In this document: in pieces, positions 1-10,812 of the stretch | How positions within the stretch are numbered: the first letter of the stretch is position 1 | Layout: the number at the start of each line of letters is the position of its first letter | Assembly (NCBI GenBank): GCA_902547925.1 | Contig: CACCQD010000002.1 | Span: forward strand, 1-64,000 | Source of the DNA: an uncultured SAR116 cluster alpha proteobacterium | GTDB taxonomy: Bacteria; Pseudomonadota; Alphaproteobacteria; Puniceispirillales; Puniceispirillaceae | Length of the DNA: 64,000 bases | Direction: 5' to 3' | Made by a program: the position numbers and the translations under genes | Notes under the pieces: generated by a model | The model's input: the letters and a program-made list of their open reading frames with translations, nothing else | The model's database searches: none | What the model was told of the DNA's origin: nothing

Positions 1-918
1 TGACGAGTAAAAAGCCTCAAGCCCGGGCAACATTGCCATGGTGTAGGGACTTTGCGCATCTGTCGGCAATTGTTCAATAAACTGATTGATAAAACGATTC
101 TGAAGAGTTGGCATGAATCTGAACAACATCACCACAGCAAGTATCTCAACAACTACAAGCCAGAAGTAACGCCACAAGCGCGGTCGCCATACCAACCCCG
201 CAAGCATGCCACCGCAAGCGCGAATTAGGAAATTGATTCTTTCACCCGTCATCAATGAGATAATCAGTGTCACCAGCGCAAAAGCCCCAGAAAATAACGC
301 TAATCTCCCGGAGACTGACACAGCGAGTGCCACCATTATAACAAAAATTGGTAATCCCACTTTCGCAACGTAACTTCCCGGCAGTTTGTCACCGTAAGGC
401 CAGGTGAGTCGTCCACCTTGTTGACCAACAATAGCCAACTCAGCAGCCAATATCCCACACATCAGCAAAAGCCCGATTGCTGTTGAGAGCAGCATCGCAA
501 AAAGTAATTTTTTGTCGCGACCCAACCAAAATACAGTCGCCATAGCGAACACGGGGAAACGAAACCAAGCCAGCGCCTCGCCTAGTGAATAGACGACGTT
601 TGTCGACAAAATGGCAGACATAATGCAACAGAACCAAAATATAAAGCCCGAACGAACCCAAAGTGGTTTAAGCCATGCACCATCACGCTTTAGTATTGAT
701 CTAATTATAAAGCTGACTGAAATAAAAGAGAGCCAAACATCTGCTGGCGTCCGTTCAATTAACAAGATAAACGGGCCTAACAACCACAACAAATAAAAGC
801 CACGCTCCCACCTCGGCAATTCTTTTAGTGCCTCACCCGCGTCTTTTAAGACAGCTTTAGATGCTGAAAACAACCCTATGTGCTTACCTTTTTCCGCGAT
901 TAGCACATCGAGTTGCAT
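1..918 (-). CDS. O-antigen ligase/polymerase-like membrane protein, 3' end outside window
   Basis: A reading frame opens at an ATG at 918 on the minus strand and stays open for 306 codons to the window edge, so the C-terminus is missing. The translation is almost entirely hydrophobic segments separated by short charged loops: a helix starting near residue 40 (LLWLLGPFILL), then pairs at about 110-170 and 190-250. A charged loop with WPYGDKLPGSYVAK lies between helices, and a later ERINFLIR stretch resembles the WaaL/Wzy (O-antigen ligase) family. Such proteins polymerise or ligate O-antigen or capsule units at the periplasmic face of the inner membrane. The Wzz-type gene immediately upstream on the same strand supports a polysaccharide role. 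Ligase versus polymerase cannot be decided without the large periplasmic loop. Confidence 0.7.
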   Translation of the reverse strand, partial: MQLDVLIAEKGKHIGLFSASKAVLKDAGEALKELPRWERGFYLLWLLGPFILLIERTPADVWLSFISVSFIIRSILKRDGAWLKPLWVRSGFIFWFCCIMSAILSTNVVYSLGEALAWFRFPVFAMATVFWLGRDKKLLFAMLLSTAIGLLLMCGILAAELAIVGQQGGRLTWPYGDKLPGSYVAKVGLPIFVIMVALAVSVSGRLALFSGAFALVTLIISLMTGERINFLIRACGGMLAGLVWRPRLWRYFWLVVVEILAVVMLFRFMPTLQNRFINQFIEQLPTDAQSPYTMAMLPGLEAFYSS

Positions 919-1311
919 AAAACATTCTTCTTTGAAGTATTTTGAGCGATGAATTCAGAAAAAACTATCAAATCAAAACTTAATTCTGCCTGAAAAAGGC
1001 AAAGATAACAACTTTACAATAAAATTAAAGCGAGCGATCGATCACACAGCGAAAGTCTGAGCTAATCTTGTAGGAAAAACAATCCTGAGGTTTTTTCATT
1101 CAACATAGTGGTCCGCCTCTGACGCAACGGCCTACCACCAACCGTTACAATATTTCAGCCAAAAATTCTAATTGCTCAAATTTTGTTTTGATAACTCTGG
1201 AAAAGTCTTTCAAGCATTTAGCCAATCGGCCTTGTCAGTGGCGGGTAATTTATCGGTTTAACATTCGTTCGTTTCATTAGGCTACAAATGACGTTACGTC
1301 CGAAAAGCCCC
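919..1311. other. AT-rich intergenic stretch without a recognised gene
   Basis: This 393-bp gap separates the chain-length gene from the O-antigen ligase-like gene. No reading frame with coding character was seen. Two weak inverted repeats are present (TGCC/GGCA near 990, AACGG/CCGTT near 1125), neither followed by a convincing T-run on the minus strand. It may hold a promoter for the ligase gene, but none can be pointed to. Confidence 0.4.
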
Positions 1312-2475
1312 TCACGATTTCGCCGACTCATCTTTTCGTTTGCGAATGACATTTGAAACTAGCACATACATCACCCCAACCAGTCCACCTAACAATATTG
1401 ATATAGCAACATAGCGCCCCGATTTTTTACTCGACTGACTATCGGCGAGTGCCAACTCAAATCTAACCCAATTATCTGAATTATCACTTTCTATCAACTT
1501 TCCAGCGATTTTTAATTGTGAGTTCGCAAGATCATTTTCAAGCAAAGTAATTTCATTTTTCAAGCCGATATAATCATCAGCCATTAACAACATTTCTTCT
1601 TCAGAGCGACTTTCAATTAATGCTATCTCTTTATTGATTGTTTTGTAGCCCCGAAGATAATAGGGGACGTTTCCCGCGTTAATACTGAGTGAAATTTCAT
1701 TTTGTAAACTTTGCTTTAATGCATTTGCGTCAAGTTTGTTCGTTTCAATTCCTAATGCTGTTGCAATAGCAGATTGCTCACTTAAACGTTGAATTTCCTT
1801 TCTAGTTTTTTCTTTTTCAACCGATACAATGACATCTAAATCATTACGCAGTCTATCGATTTTAAAGGAATTCTGAATTTCAACTATGTTTGCCAACTCA
1901 TAAATATTATTTTTTGCGACTTCTTGGACATTTTTAAGTGTTTTAAGAATAGCTTTATTAAATAATTCTCTGCCTTCAAGGTCGTCGTGCCACTCAAATT
2001 GTAAAACCCATTTTTTTTCTATATTTGATGGCGGTATTATCCTAAATGATTTAGCAAATTCAATTAAACGCCGTTGCTTACTGGTTTCATCCAAATCTTT
2101 AATTGACTGTTTCACAAAATCATTATCACTTACGACACTTGTCATTTCTTTATAGTCGTTAAACTCAAAAATAAACGACTCAAATATCGTCTCACTATCA
2201 AATTTATAACCATTTTTATTTAAATTTTTATCAAAAAGAAAACCTGCTTCTTGTAACAAATTATTGAGCGTTGTGTACGGAACAAATACAGATGATTCAG
2301 CGGTTTGAATATGAGTGGAAACCACGAAAGAGTTGGGCTTTACAAAGCTAAAAATAACCCCAAGTAAAGCCGCGGTAAAAGTCGTCGCTATTATCTTCCA
2401 CCTGCCGTTCCACAAAGTTTCAAATAAATCAACCAAGTCAATTTCATCACCGATTGTTGGACGAACTTCAGTCAT
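1312..2475 (-). CDS. Wzz/chain-length determinant family protein
   Basis: A 387-residue protein with the layout of polysaccharide co-polymerases: a short cytoplasmic N-terminus (IDLVDLFETLWNGRW), a first membrane helix at about 29-48, a long charged, coiled-coil-prone periplasmic part at about 50-350, and a second helix near 357-377 followed by a basic tail (VIRKRK). Wzz proteins set the modal length of O-antigen or capsule chains together with the Wzy polymerase in the inner membrane. No Walker motif of a BY-kinase domain is present, so this is the short Wzz form. The start has GAGG seven bases upstream. The gene is AT-richer than the core genome, as polysaccharide loci often are. Confidence 0.8.
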   Translation of the reverse strand: MTEVRPTIGDEIDLVDLFETLWNGRWKIIATTFTAALLGVIFSFVKPNSFVVSTHIQTAESSVFVPYTTLNNLLQEAGFLFDKNLNKNGYKFDSETIFESFIFEFNDYKEMTSVVSDNDFVKQSIKDLDETSKQRRLIEFAKSFRIIPPSNIEKKWVLQFEWHDDLEGRELFNKAILKTLKNVQEVAKNNIYELANIVEIQNSFKIDRLRNDLDVIVSVEKEKTRKEIQRLSEQSAIATALGIETNKLDANALKQSLQNEISLSINAGNVPYYLRGYKTINKEIALIESRSEEEMLLMADDYIGLKNEITLLENDLANSQLKIAGKLIESDNSDNWVRFELALADSQSSKKSGRYVAISILLGGLVGVMYVLVSNVIRKRKDESAKS

Positions 2476-3210
2476 TACATATCCTCAATCATTATGTTCA
2501 TTATTTCGTTGGTAGAACTGACTAACCCCACCAAACCAAAACAATGAAGATTTTGACAGTCAACGCACATCACGTGGAAATATATTTAGAAAAAAATATA
2601 TTTTTCATCTGTTAAATTATTTTCGAGGTGACTATCATATATTCAATCAAAAGTAAAAATACACCTCTCGGTAGAATAAAGATTGCATTTTACTTCTCTC
2701 CCCAACAGCCGGCACCCCTACCTCACTAAATTTAAATCCAACCTAAAAAACGTTTGTGATTTCGAATCCCTTTTTGGCATTTAGGGTTTACCAATCGTTG
2801 TTCTTGCAAGGCTATCAAAACTAAGGAAATGACTTTCTGGGCCGAAGTGTTAGTCGCTTTTATGCAAAATTATGTCGCTTACAAATAGTGCATTAAGAAC
2901 CAAGTGAAGGAGCCGTGTCCATGTATGAACTATTTTCACTCAATCGTTTCACTCTGGTTTATCACTTGAAAGCATATATTTAAAATACTTTGTGACCACT
3001 TTGTGTGTCGTTATTTCTTGTTTAGTTTTCCAAAATCTTTTTTTCGTCTCTATTTTTCATTAATAACTAACCTCTCTATAAATTTATTGAGATAGCAAGC
3101 GAAAGTGAGATAAATACTATTTCAAACCAAAATCCCATAATTTTTAATACTAAGTAATTACTTTTATTGTTATTTATTTTCACTATGTAGGTGCTTTGTA
3201 AGTAAATGGC
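2476..3210. other. AT-rich noncoding region
   Basis: A 735-bp stretch of low GC content with stops in all frames. No gene, hairpin terminator, JUMPstart/ops element or insertion-sequence end was recognised. It separates the polysaccharide genes from the broken acetyltransferase and probably holds the promoter of the Wzz gene near its left end. Confidence 0.4.
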
Positions 3211-3651
3211 TCAATCCTCAATCAACCTTTTTCCATAACTGATTACTTCATCTTCATTGTAGCCAACTGCTTTATAAAAGTTTATCGCTTCTTTGTTATC
3301 TGCTCTGATTTGCAGGTTTATTTTTGGGTAGCCTTTATCAAAAAGTATCTTTTCTCCAAATTCTAAAAACTGTTTTCCATAGCCACTTTTTTGGAATTGA
3401 GGGAGAACTGCGAAGTAGTTTAACCATCCTTTGTGTCCATCATAACCAAACATCGCAGTAGCAATTATTCTGTTTGAGAGTTCAGCGACAAAAAATAAAT
3501 TTTTTTATGTTTGTACCCTACGCTGAATATCTAATTTTGGGTTATTCCAACTTCTTATCAAACCGCATCCTTTCCAAATATGAATGACGTCTTCCATATC
3601 TGGGTGCTGATAAGTTCTTATGTTTAATTCTGTTAGTATTTTTTCAGTCAT
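3211..3651 (-). pseudogene. GNAT acetyltransferase (YpeA-like), interrupted by in-frame stop
   Basis: Read from an ATG at 3651, the frame gives a typical GNAT N-terminus (NIRTYQHPDMEDVIHIW, CGLIRSWNNPKLDIQRR), then an in-frame TAA at about 3507. It continues in the same frame with FFVAEL, the central strand and the acetyl-CoA loop (VLPQFQKSGYGKQFLEFGE), and a C-terminal NKEAINFYKAVGY helix-strand to the stop at 3211. The joined length, about 146 codons, matches YpeA-type N-acetyltransferases. The downstream part alone could start at 3453 but would lack the first helices. The stop lies between A- and T-runs, so a sequencing error is possible; otherwise it is a recent pseudogene. Confidence 0.7.
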
Positions 3652-3797
3652 TTCTAAGTTTCGCAATTGTACCTGTAGTTTGTAGGTTTCTTTGTAACAC
3701 CGTAAAAATAACCTATTTTTATCAATGAGTTAACTTTTCATAATTCAGTCACCATGAATTTTTTATATTATATCTTCAATAAGTTAAGTTAAGTCTA

Positions 3798-5351
3798 TCA
3801 TTCCCACTCGATGGTTCCAGGTGGTTTAGAAGTGACGTCATAGGCCACGCGGTTGACGCCCTTGACCTCATTCACGATCCGGGTAGCCGTGCGCGATAAA
3901 AATTCATGCGAGAACGGATAGCTGTCAGCCGTCATGCCGTCGCTGGAAGTGACAGCCCGCAGCACACAGGCATAATCATAGGACCTGGCATCGCCCATTA
4001 CTCCGACAGTTCGCACTGGCAGCAGAACGGCAAAGGCTTGCCAAATCTCATCATAAAGGCCAGCTTTACGTATCTCATCGAGATAGACAGCATCCGCGGC
4101 GCGTAAGATGTCCAGCTTTTCGCGGGTGACTGCGCCTGGAACGCGAATGGCAAGACCCGGCCCCGGAAATGGGTGGCGCGAGACCAGAGTTTCAGGAAGG
4201 CCAAGCTCACGCCCGAGGTCCCGCACCTCATCCTTGAACAATTCACGCAATGGCTCGACAAGCTCGAGCGCCATGTCGTCGGGAAGACCACCAACATTAT
4301 GATGCGACTTGATCGTCACCGCGCCACCGCCGGCAGCTGAAATGCTCTCTATCACATCAGGATAGAGGGTGCCCTGCGCTAGAAAACGCGCGCCACCAAT
4401 CCTTGCGGCCTCGGCGTCGAACACCTCAATGAAACTATTGCCGATAATCTTACGTTTCTCCTCTGGATCACTGACGTCATCCAGCCGGCCGAGAAACAGC
4501 TTCGCCACGTTCTTGTGGATAAGTGGGATATTATAATGTCCTCCAAAAAGGCTGACCACCTCCTTGGCCTCGCCAGCCCGCAACAGGCCATGATCGACAA
4601 ACACACAGGTCAATTGCTCACCAATAGCCTCATGGATCAAGATAGCTGCGACAGATGAATCAACACCGCCAGACAGGCCACAAATCACCTTGCCATCACC
4701 AACCTGCGCGCGAATGGCGGCAATCGTCCGCTGCCGATAGGCGGCCATCGACCAGTCGCCCGAGCAGCCACAGATACCAAGGGCAAAACGCGAGAGCAAG
4801 CGCTCACCGCCTTCGGTGTGAACAACCTCGGGATGGAACTGAACGCCGTAATATTGACGCGCCTCATCTGCAACCGCGGCGAAGGGCGCACCGACAGATT
4901 TTGCTACTACCCGAAATCCGTTGGGAAGCGCGGCAACGTGATCACCATGGCTCATCCAGACAGTATGCTGCGAGGTGGCATCATCCCAAACCCCCTCAAA
5001 CAGGGCCGAAGGTTCAATAACCTGCAAATCAGCACGACCAAATTCGCGGCTTATTCCCGGCTCGACGCGCCCACCAAGCTGCTGGCACATGGTCTGCTGA
5101 CCATAACAAATGCCAAGCACCGGTACCGCCAGATCAAAAACGATTTGTGGAGCGCGCGGCGTATCCGCCATTGCCACCGATGCGGGTCCGCCCGATAGGA
5201 TGATCCCCCGAGGCCTCGCAGCGCTGATTTTGCCTGCGGGCGTGGTGCAGGGCAAAATCTCAGTATATACACCCGTCTCACGCAAACGCCGTGCAATCAG
5301 CTGCGTAACCTGCGAGCCAAAATCAATAATCAGAATTGAATCATTCGTCAT
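3798..5351 (-). CDS. guaA: GMP synthase (glutamine-hydrolysing)
   Basis: This 517-residue protein converts XMP to GMP using ATP and glutamine, the last step of de novo GMP synthesis in the cytoplasm. The class I amidotransferase domain comes first, with nucleophile Cys82 in GICYGQQ and the His/Glu pair in QFHPEV near 172-176. The ATP-pyrophosphatase domain follows, with PP-loop GLSGGVDSS near 224, and then the dimerisation domain ending in KPPGTIEWE. Length and all motifs are normal. It is the last gene of a minus-strand run with guaB two genes upstream, so two successive GMP-pathway enzymes are co-located. A 45-bp gap separates it from the methyltransferase gene upstream. Confidence 0.97.
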   Translation of the reverse strand: MTNDSILIIDFGSQVTQLIARRLRETGVYTEILPCTTPAGKISAARPRGIILSGGPASVAMADTPRAPQIVFDLAVPVLGICYGQQTMCQQLGGRVEPGISREFGRADLQVIEPSALFEGVWDDATSQHTVWMSHGDHVAALPNGFRVVAKSVGAPFAAVADEARQYYGVQFHPEVVHTEGGERLLSRFALGICGCSGDWSMAAYRQRTIAAIRAQVGDGKVICGLSGGVDSSVAAILIHEAIGEQLTCVFVDHGLLRAGEAKEVVSLFGGHYNIPLIHKNVAKLFLGRLDDVSDPEEKRKIIGNSFIEVFDAEAARIGGARFLAQGTLYPDVIESISAAGGGAVTIKSHHNVGGLPDDMALELVEPLRELFKDEVRDLGRELGLPETLVSRHPFPGPGLAIRVPGAVTREKLDILRAADAVYLDEIRKAGLYDEIWQAFAVLLPVRTVGVMGDARSYDYACVLRAVTSSDGMTADSYPFSHEFLSRTATRIVNEVKGVNRVAYDVTSKPPGTIEWE

Positions 5352-5396
5352 CCTATTTATCCTAGCCTTGTCATTCTAAATATGATCAACCACCCT

Positions 5397-6716
5397 TCAG
5401 CGCAGACGTGCCTGTAATACTGCCATGAAAAACCCATCCGTACCGTCACGTCCGGGAAGCAGCCGCAGCATCCCGTTATCCAACGGCGGACATGTACCGC
5501 CTTTTTGCGCCCCAATCGTGTCCTGCCAGATCGCACCAATATCAGCCAGCTCCAACTCCGGCGCCACCGACAGTAGCCGGTCAACCTGTGCTGTGCCCTC
5601 GCTTGCCAGAACGGAACAGGTTATATAAATAATCCGGCCACCGGGCATAACCATGGCACGTCCCTTGTCGAGCAATTGTGCCTGCAGACTGGTGTAGTGG
5701 GTAAGATCGTGAGTGCTGCACCGCCATCTTGCATCAACCTGCCGCCTCCACGTGCCAGAGCCTGAACAGGGCGCATCAATAACCACGCGGTTAAACTTGC
5801 CACGCCAGCGTTTGGTACCCCAACTGTCACCAACATGTTTTCGTTCAATGTTGTGAATGCCAGCACGGCGCATCCGCTCGCCGCCGCGTTCCAGCCGCTC
5901 AGCATCAGAGTCCAGCGCCAGAACGCGCCCCTTATTCCGCATCTGCGCCGCCATCACTAGGGCTTTGCCACCAGCGCCAGCGCACATGTCAACAACCTGC
6001 ATGCCCGGCCGTGCATCACACAACAAAGCCGCAATTTGTGATCCCTCATCCTGATACTCAAACAGCCCCCTCTTCCATTCTGGCAAATCCTTGGTACGGA
6101 TGCGCTTTTCCAACCGAATGCCAATTGGCGAGAGCGTGCTGAGATGGCATTTTAGGCCACGTCTGGCAAATTTTTCCCGCAGCAGGCGCCTGTCGCCAAG
6201 CTTGACCCGGTTGATCCGCACATCAGTTGCCGCCTCACCCTGCAACGCCACTAATTCGGCCTCGGTCGCCTCACCCAATGCGTCAACCGCATCTGCCAAT
6301 AGAAAATCTGGCCATTCAAGCGCCACATCGCGTGGCATCGCAGGATCATTCAATTGTCGCTCCGCCAATTTCGCGACAAGCTCACGCTCCTCCTCATTCA
6401 GTGCTGCCGCATTATGTCTGCTTTCACCGCCGAATAGCGCCATGATATCATCAGGCTTTTGCTGGTCGACTAGAATCTGCGCGGCAATTGTAATGCTTCG
6501 AGCGGTGACCTCGTGCCCGCATTGTTCCAAATGCCAAAACAAACGCGCCCAGGCCCGATGCACTCGCCAAAAGATGGCAGAAATTGCCTGCCGGTCACCA
6601 GAGCCTGCATAACGCCGCCGCTGCAACCCCCTGCGTAGCTCATAGCCAGCAAGATAGGTTTCCTCCATCCCGTCAATAATTTCGATGACAGCTGCGAGCC
6701 GTGCGGCTGGCGTCAT
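5397..6716 (-). CDS. RsmB/NOP-family RNA (cytosine-5) methyltransferase
   Basis: A 439-residue protein of the RsmB (Sun)/NOP2 family, which methylates C5 of cytosine in 16S rRNA using SAM. The N-terminal ~130 residues are helical, as in the NusB-like domain of RsmB. The Rossmann methyltransferase domain follows, with SAM motif DMCAGAGGKA near 245, the motif IV cysteine in DAPCSGSGTWRR and the motif VI catalytic cysteine in TCSVL. Both cysteines needed for the m5C mechanism are present. It lies between guaB and guaA on the same strand, so it is probably co-transcribed with them. The exact rRNA position modified cannot be told from sequence. Confidence 0.9.
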   Translation of the reverse strand: MTPAARLAAVIEIIDGMEETYLAGYELRRGLQRRRYAGSGDRQAISAIFWRVHRAWARLFWHLEQCGHEVTARSITIAAQILVDQQKPDDIMALFGGESRHNAAALNEEERELVAKLAERQLNDPAMPRDVALEWPDFLLADAVDALGEATEAELVALQGEAATDVRINRVKLGDRRLLREKFARRGLKCHLSTLSPIGIRLEKRIRTKDLPEWKRGLFEYQDEGSQIAALLCDARPGMQVVDMCAGAGGKALVMAAQMRNKGRVLALDSDAERLERGGERMRRAGIHNIERKHVGDSWGTKRWRGKFNRVVIDAPCSGSGTWRRQVDARWRCSTHDLTHYTSLQAQLLDKGRAMVMPGGRIIYITCSVLASEGTAQVDRLLSVAPELELADIGAIWQDTIGAQKGGTCPPLDNGMLRLLPGRDGTDGFFMAVLQARLR

Positions 6717-6819
6717 GAATTCTTCCTCTTGCTGGCACCGCCAGATGCGGCGGCACGAAGACTAAAATCAAAATGATCACCGGAAACTGATGACAGTCAA
6801 TCCACTTGTTATGGATCGC

Positions 6820-8343
<1,524 letters not shown>

Positions 8344-8375
8344 CTATATCCAAGCATGGCTTCGAATCATAGCCC

Positions 8376-9200
8376 CTAAATTGGAGAAAATCCGCTGCCA
8401 TCAGGTGCGCTTTGCGATCCGGTTTCATCATCGTCCGGCGCCGAATTTTCGGCGCTGTTGGTAAGACCGTCACCATGAAAGCCCGTTGCCAGTACATAGC
8501 TTTCAACCGACTCCTGCCGGCTTGCGGCAGGTTTTACATGGCGCACCGTGTTAAAGTTGCGCTGCATTACATCAAGCACGCAACGTTCAGCACCACCGCG
8601 AAAACATTTCGCCAGAAAGAACCCATCCCTGTTCAGAATCTCAAGCGCAAAGTCCAATGCCGCCTCAAGCAATGCTGTGGTTCTGAGGTGATCAGTAGGC
8701 CGGTGGCCGGTAGTGGCAGCCGCCATGTCACTGAGAACCCCGTCGGCAACACCGCCGACAGCATCGCGGACCCGGGCCAGCATGTTATTATCCATCATGT
8801 CACCGACAAAGATATCAGAGTCGACGATGATTTCGGTTTCCAGCAAATCAATTCCCACCAGACGGGCCGACCCCCGCCCCAAGTTGGTGCGCATCGATGC
8901 CACCTGCATCCAGCCGCCGGGCGCGCATCCAAGGTCGACAATGGCCATCCCCGGCCGGAACAGTTTATAGCGATCATCAATCTGTTCGAGCTTAAGTGCA
9001 GCGCGCGAGCGAAATCCCCGGGATTTGGCCTCGGCAACAAAAGGGTCATTCAATTGGCGGGTCAGCCAGCGTTGCGATGACACCTTACGGCCACGCATCT
9101 TTTTCGGTTGGCGCGTGAGACCAGCCTTGCCGCGATAACTGCGTCCCGATGGCCCCTTTTTGCCATCCGAACGGCCACCGCCCTTACCACTGCCTGTCAT
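8376..9200 (-). CDS. rlmE: 23S rRNA (uridine-2'-O)-methyltransferase RlmE/FtsJ
   Basis: A 274-residue member of the RrmJ/FtsJ family, which methylates the 2'-OH of U2552 in the 23S rRNA A-loop late in 50S assembly. The SAM motif DLGCAPGGWMQVA is at about 88-100. The Lys-Asp-Lys-Glu catalytic set is represented by the AALKLEQ region, LSDMA, and FLAKCFRGG. It is longer than E. coli RlmE (about 209 residues) because of a basic Gly/Arg/Lys-rich N-terminal extension of about 45 residues, common in alphaproteobacteria, and a Ser/Asp-rich C-terminal tail. It is the first gene of the minus-strand group with guaB and guaA. Confidence 0.93.
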   Translation of the reverse strand: MTGSGKGGGRSDGKKGPSGRSYRGKAGLTRQPKKMRGRKVSSQRWLTRQLNDPFVAEAKSRGFRSRAALKLEQIDDRYKLFRPGMAIVDLGCAPGGWMQVASMRTNLGRGSARLVGIDLLETEIIVDSDIFVGDMMDNNMLARVRDAVGGVADGVLSDMAAATTGHRPTDHLRTTALLEAALDFALEILNRDGFFLAKCFRGGAERCVLDVMQRNFNTVRHVKPAASRQESVESYVLATGFHGDGLTNSAENSAPDDDETGSQSAPDGSGFSPI

Positions 9201-9380
9201 CGCACTCGAAACCTTCCAGATGGGGTGCCGCGTGTGACGGCATATCTTTTGCTGACCAATTGCAGTAATAACAGGTTATTGGGTGAGACGGCAAAATACA
9301 TTGCTTTTAAAATTTCACATTTCCTCTCATATCACCTACACGCCCCAATCCCGCCGCAATCCCGAAGCCCGAAACCCAAA

Positions 9381-10802
9381 ATGACGACAGCACCAGAGAC
9401 CACCAGTGAAGAAGGCCAGAGACCTCCGCCAATGCGGGGGTGGGCCTATCATCATTGGCAGAACATCAGGCTGGCAATGCCAATTGTCATTGGCGCGCTG
9501 TCAGTGATCGGCATTACGACGGCGGACATCATCGCCATGGGTTGGATCGACAGCATCAATCTGGCGGCAGGCTCGCTTGGGCAGCGCTATTACCAGCCGG
9601 TTTATTTCTTTGCGCTTGGCATAACATTGCCAGTCGGTGCTCTGATCGCGCAGGCGCTGGGCGCACGGGATGACCGCCAGATCCGGCGTGCCCTGCGGCA
9701 GGGATTGTTGATCGGCGTTGCCATCGGCATTCTGTTTGCGCCGTTGGTGATTGCTGGCCCGAAAATTCTTGTCTGGCTGGGACAGGACCCAGAGCTGTCA
9801 AATATGACGACAGATTATCTGATCTGGTCGGCAGTCGGTTTGCCGTTCAATTTCATCTTTTTTGTGCTGCGCCAATACATCGTGGCGCATCAGCACCCAC
9901 TGCCCCAGGTCATCGCCACCCTGCTGGGACTTGCTTTCAACATCATCGGCAATTACGCGCTCATTCATGGCATAGGTCCGTTGCCGGCGATGGGGCTGGC
10001 TGGCATCGCTCTGGCCACCACCTTGACCTGGCTGCTGGTTAGCATCGGCCTGATGATCTATATCGCCACCACCGAGCCCTATAGATCATCAAAACCATTT
10101 CAGCGGCTCTGGGTCATGGATTGGCAGATCACCCGCAGGATCACGACATTGGGCTTTCCCATCGGCCTGACTATTGTTGCCGAAAGTGGCATGTTCATTG
10201 CCATTGGTCTGCTCATCGGCCTGTTTGGCACTGCGGGCCTCGCTGCAAGCGCAATTGCCAACCAGATTGCCGCTGTGGCTTTTATGGTGCCCATTGCACT
10301 GGGTCACGCCGGCACCATCCGTGTCGCCCATTATGCCGGCAGAAAGGACAGGCAGAATCTGGGACGGAGCGCGCATTCGGTGATGCTGGTTGGCATCCTC
10401 GTGACCTCAGTCACAATGGCGGTTCTGCTGATCTGGCCGGAGGCGCTTGTTGACATTTATCTCAATCCTGATGATCCCCTGCTCGACGAGGTTGTGGCGC
10501 TGGCCCTTCCAATGGTGTTGATCGCCGCCCTGTTTCAGATCCCCGATGGGTTGCAGTGCATCGCCAATTCGGTTTTACGGGGGCTGAATGACACCCGAAT
10601 CCCGGCCTTGCTCGCAATCAGCAGTTTCTGGCTTTTTGGCGTTGGCGGCGGAGCTTTGATGGGCTTTACCTTTGAATTTGGACCGGTCGGTGTTTGGGCC
10701 GGCTTGCTGATTGGCCTTGGCGCCTCGGCGCTGGCGCTGGCATGGCGGATGCAGCGCGGCCTTGACAGATTAAAGGCTGGGGGGCGCATCCTGTCTGGAT
10801 GA
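9381..10802 (+). CDS. MATE-family multidrug efflux transporter (NorM-like)
   Basis: A 473-residue integral membrane protein with about twelve hydrophobic helices in two similar halves, typical of MATE antiporters that export cationic drugs or metabolites in exchange for H+ or Na+. Recognisable parts include the first-helix region (RLAMPIVIGALSVIG), LPVGALIAQALGARDD after helix 2, and the second-half copy GHAGTIRVAHYAGRKD. The frame is open further upstream to 9108, but that part overlaps rlmE antisense and has no membrane character. The ATG at 9381 gives a short hydrophilic N-terminus. It is divergent from rlmE and lies 10 bp before glnE. Confidence 0.88.
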   Translation: MTTAPETTSEEGQRPPPMRGWAYHHWQNIRLAMPIVIGALSVIGITTADIIAMGWIDSINLAAGSLGQRYYQPVYFFALGITLPVGALIAQALGARDDRQIRRALRQGLLIGVAIGILFAPLVIAGPKILVWLGQDPELSNMTTDYLIWSAVGLPFNFIFFVLRQYIVAHQHPLPQVIATLLGLAFNIIGNYALIHGIGPLPAMGLAGIALATTLTWLLVSIGLMIYIATTEPYRSSKPFQRLWVMDWQITRRITTLGFPIGLTIVAESGMFIAIGLLIGLFGTAGLAASAIANQIAAVAFMVPIALGHAGTIRVAHYAGRKDRQNLGRSAHSVMLVGILVTSVTMAVLLIWPEALVDIYLNPDDPLLDEVVALALPMVLIAALFQIPDGLQCIANSVLRGLNDTRIPALLAISSFWLFGVGGGALMGFTFEFGPVGVWAGLLIGLGASALALAWRMQRGLDRLKAGGRILSG

Positions 10803-10812
10803 TCTGGTTTGT

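Noticed and set aside
8412-9080. Plus-strand open frame antisense to rlmE (222 codons)
   Set aside because: Same reasoning; rlmE has all motifs, and this frame has no recognisable features.
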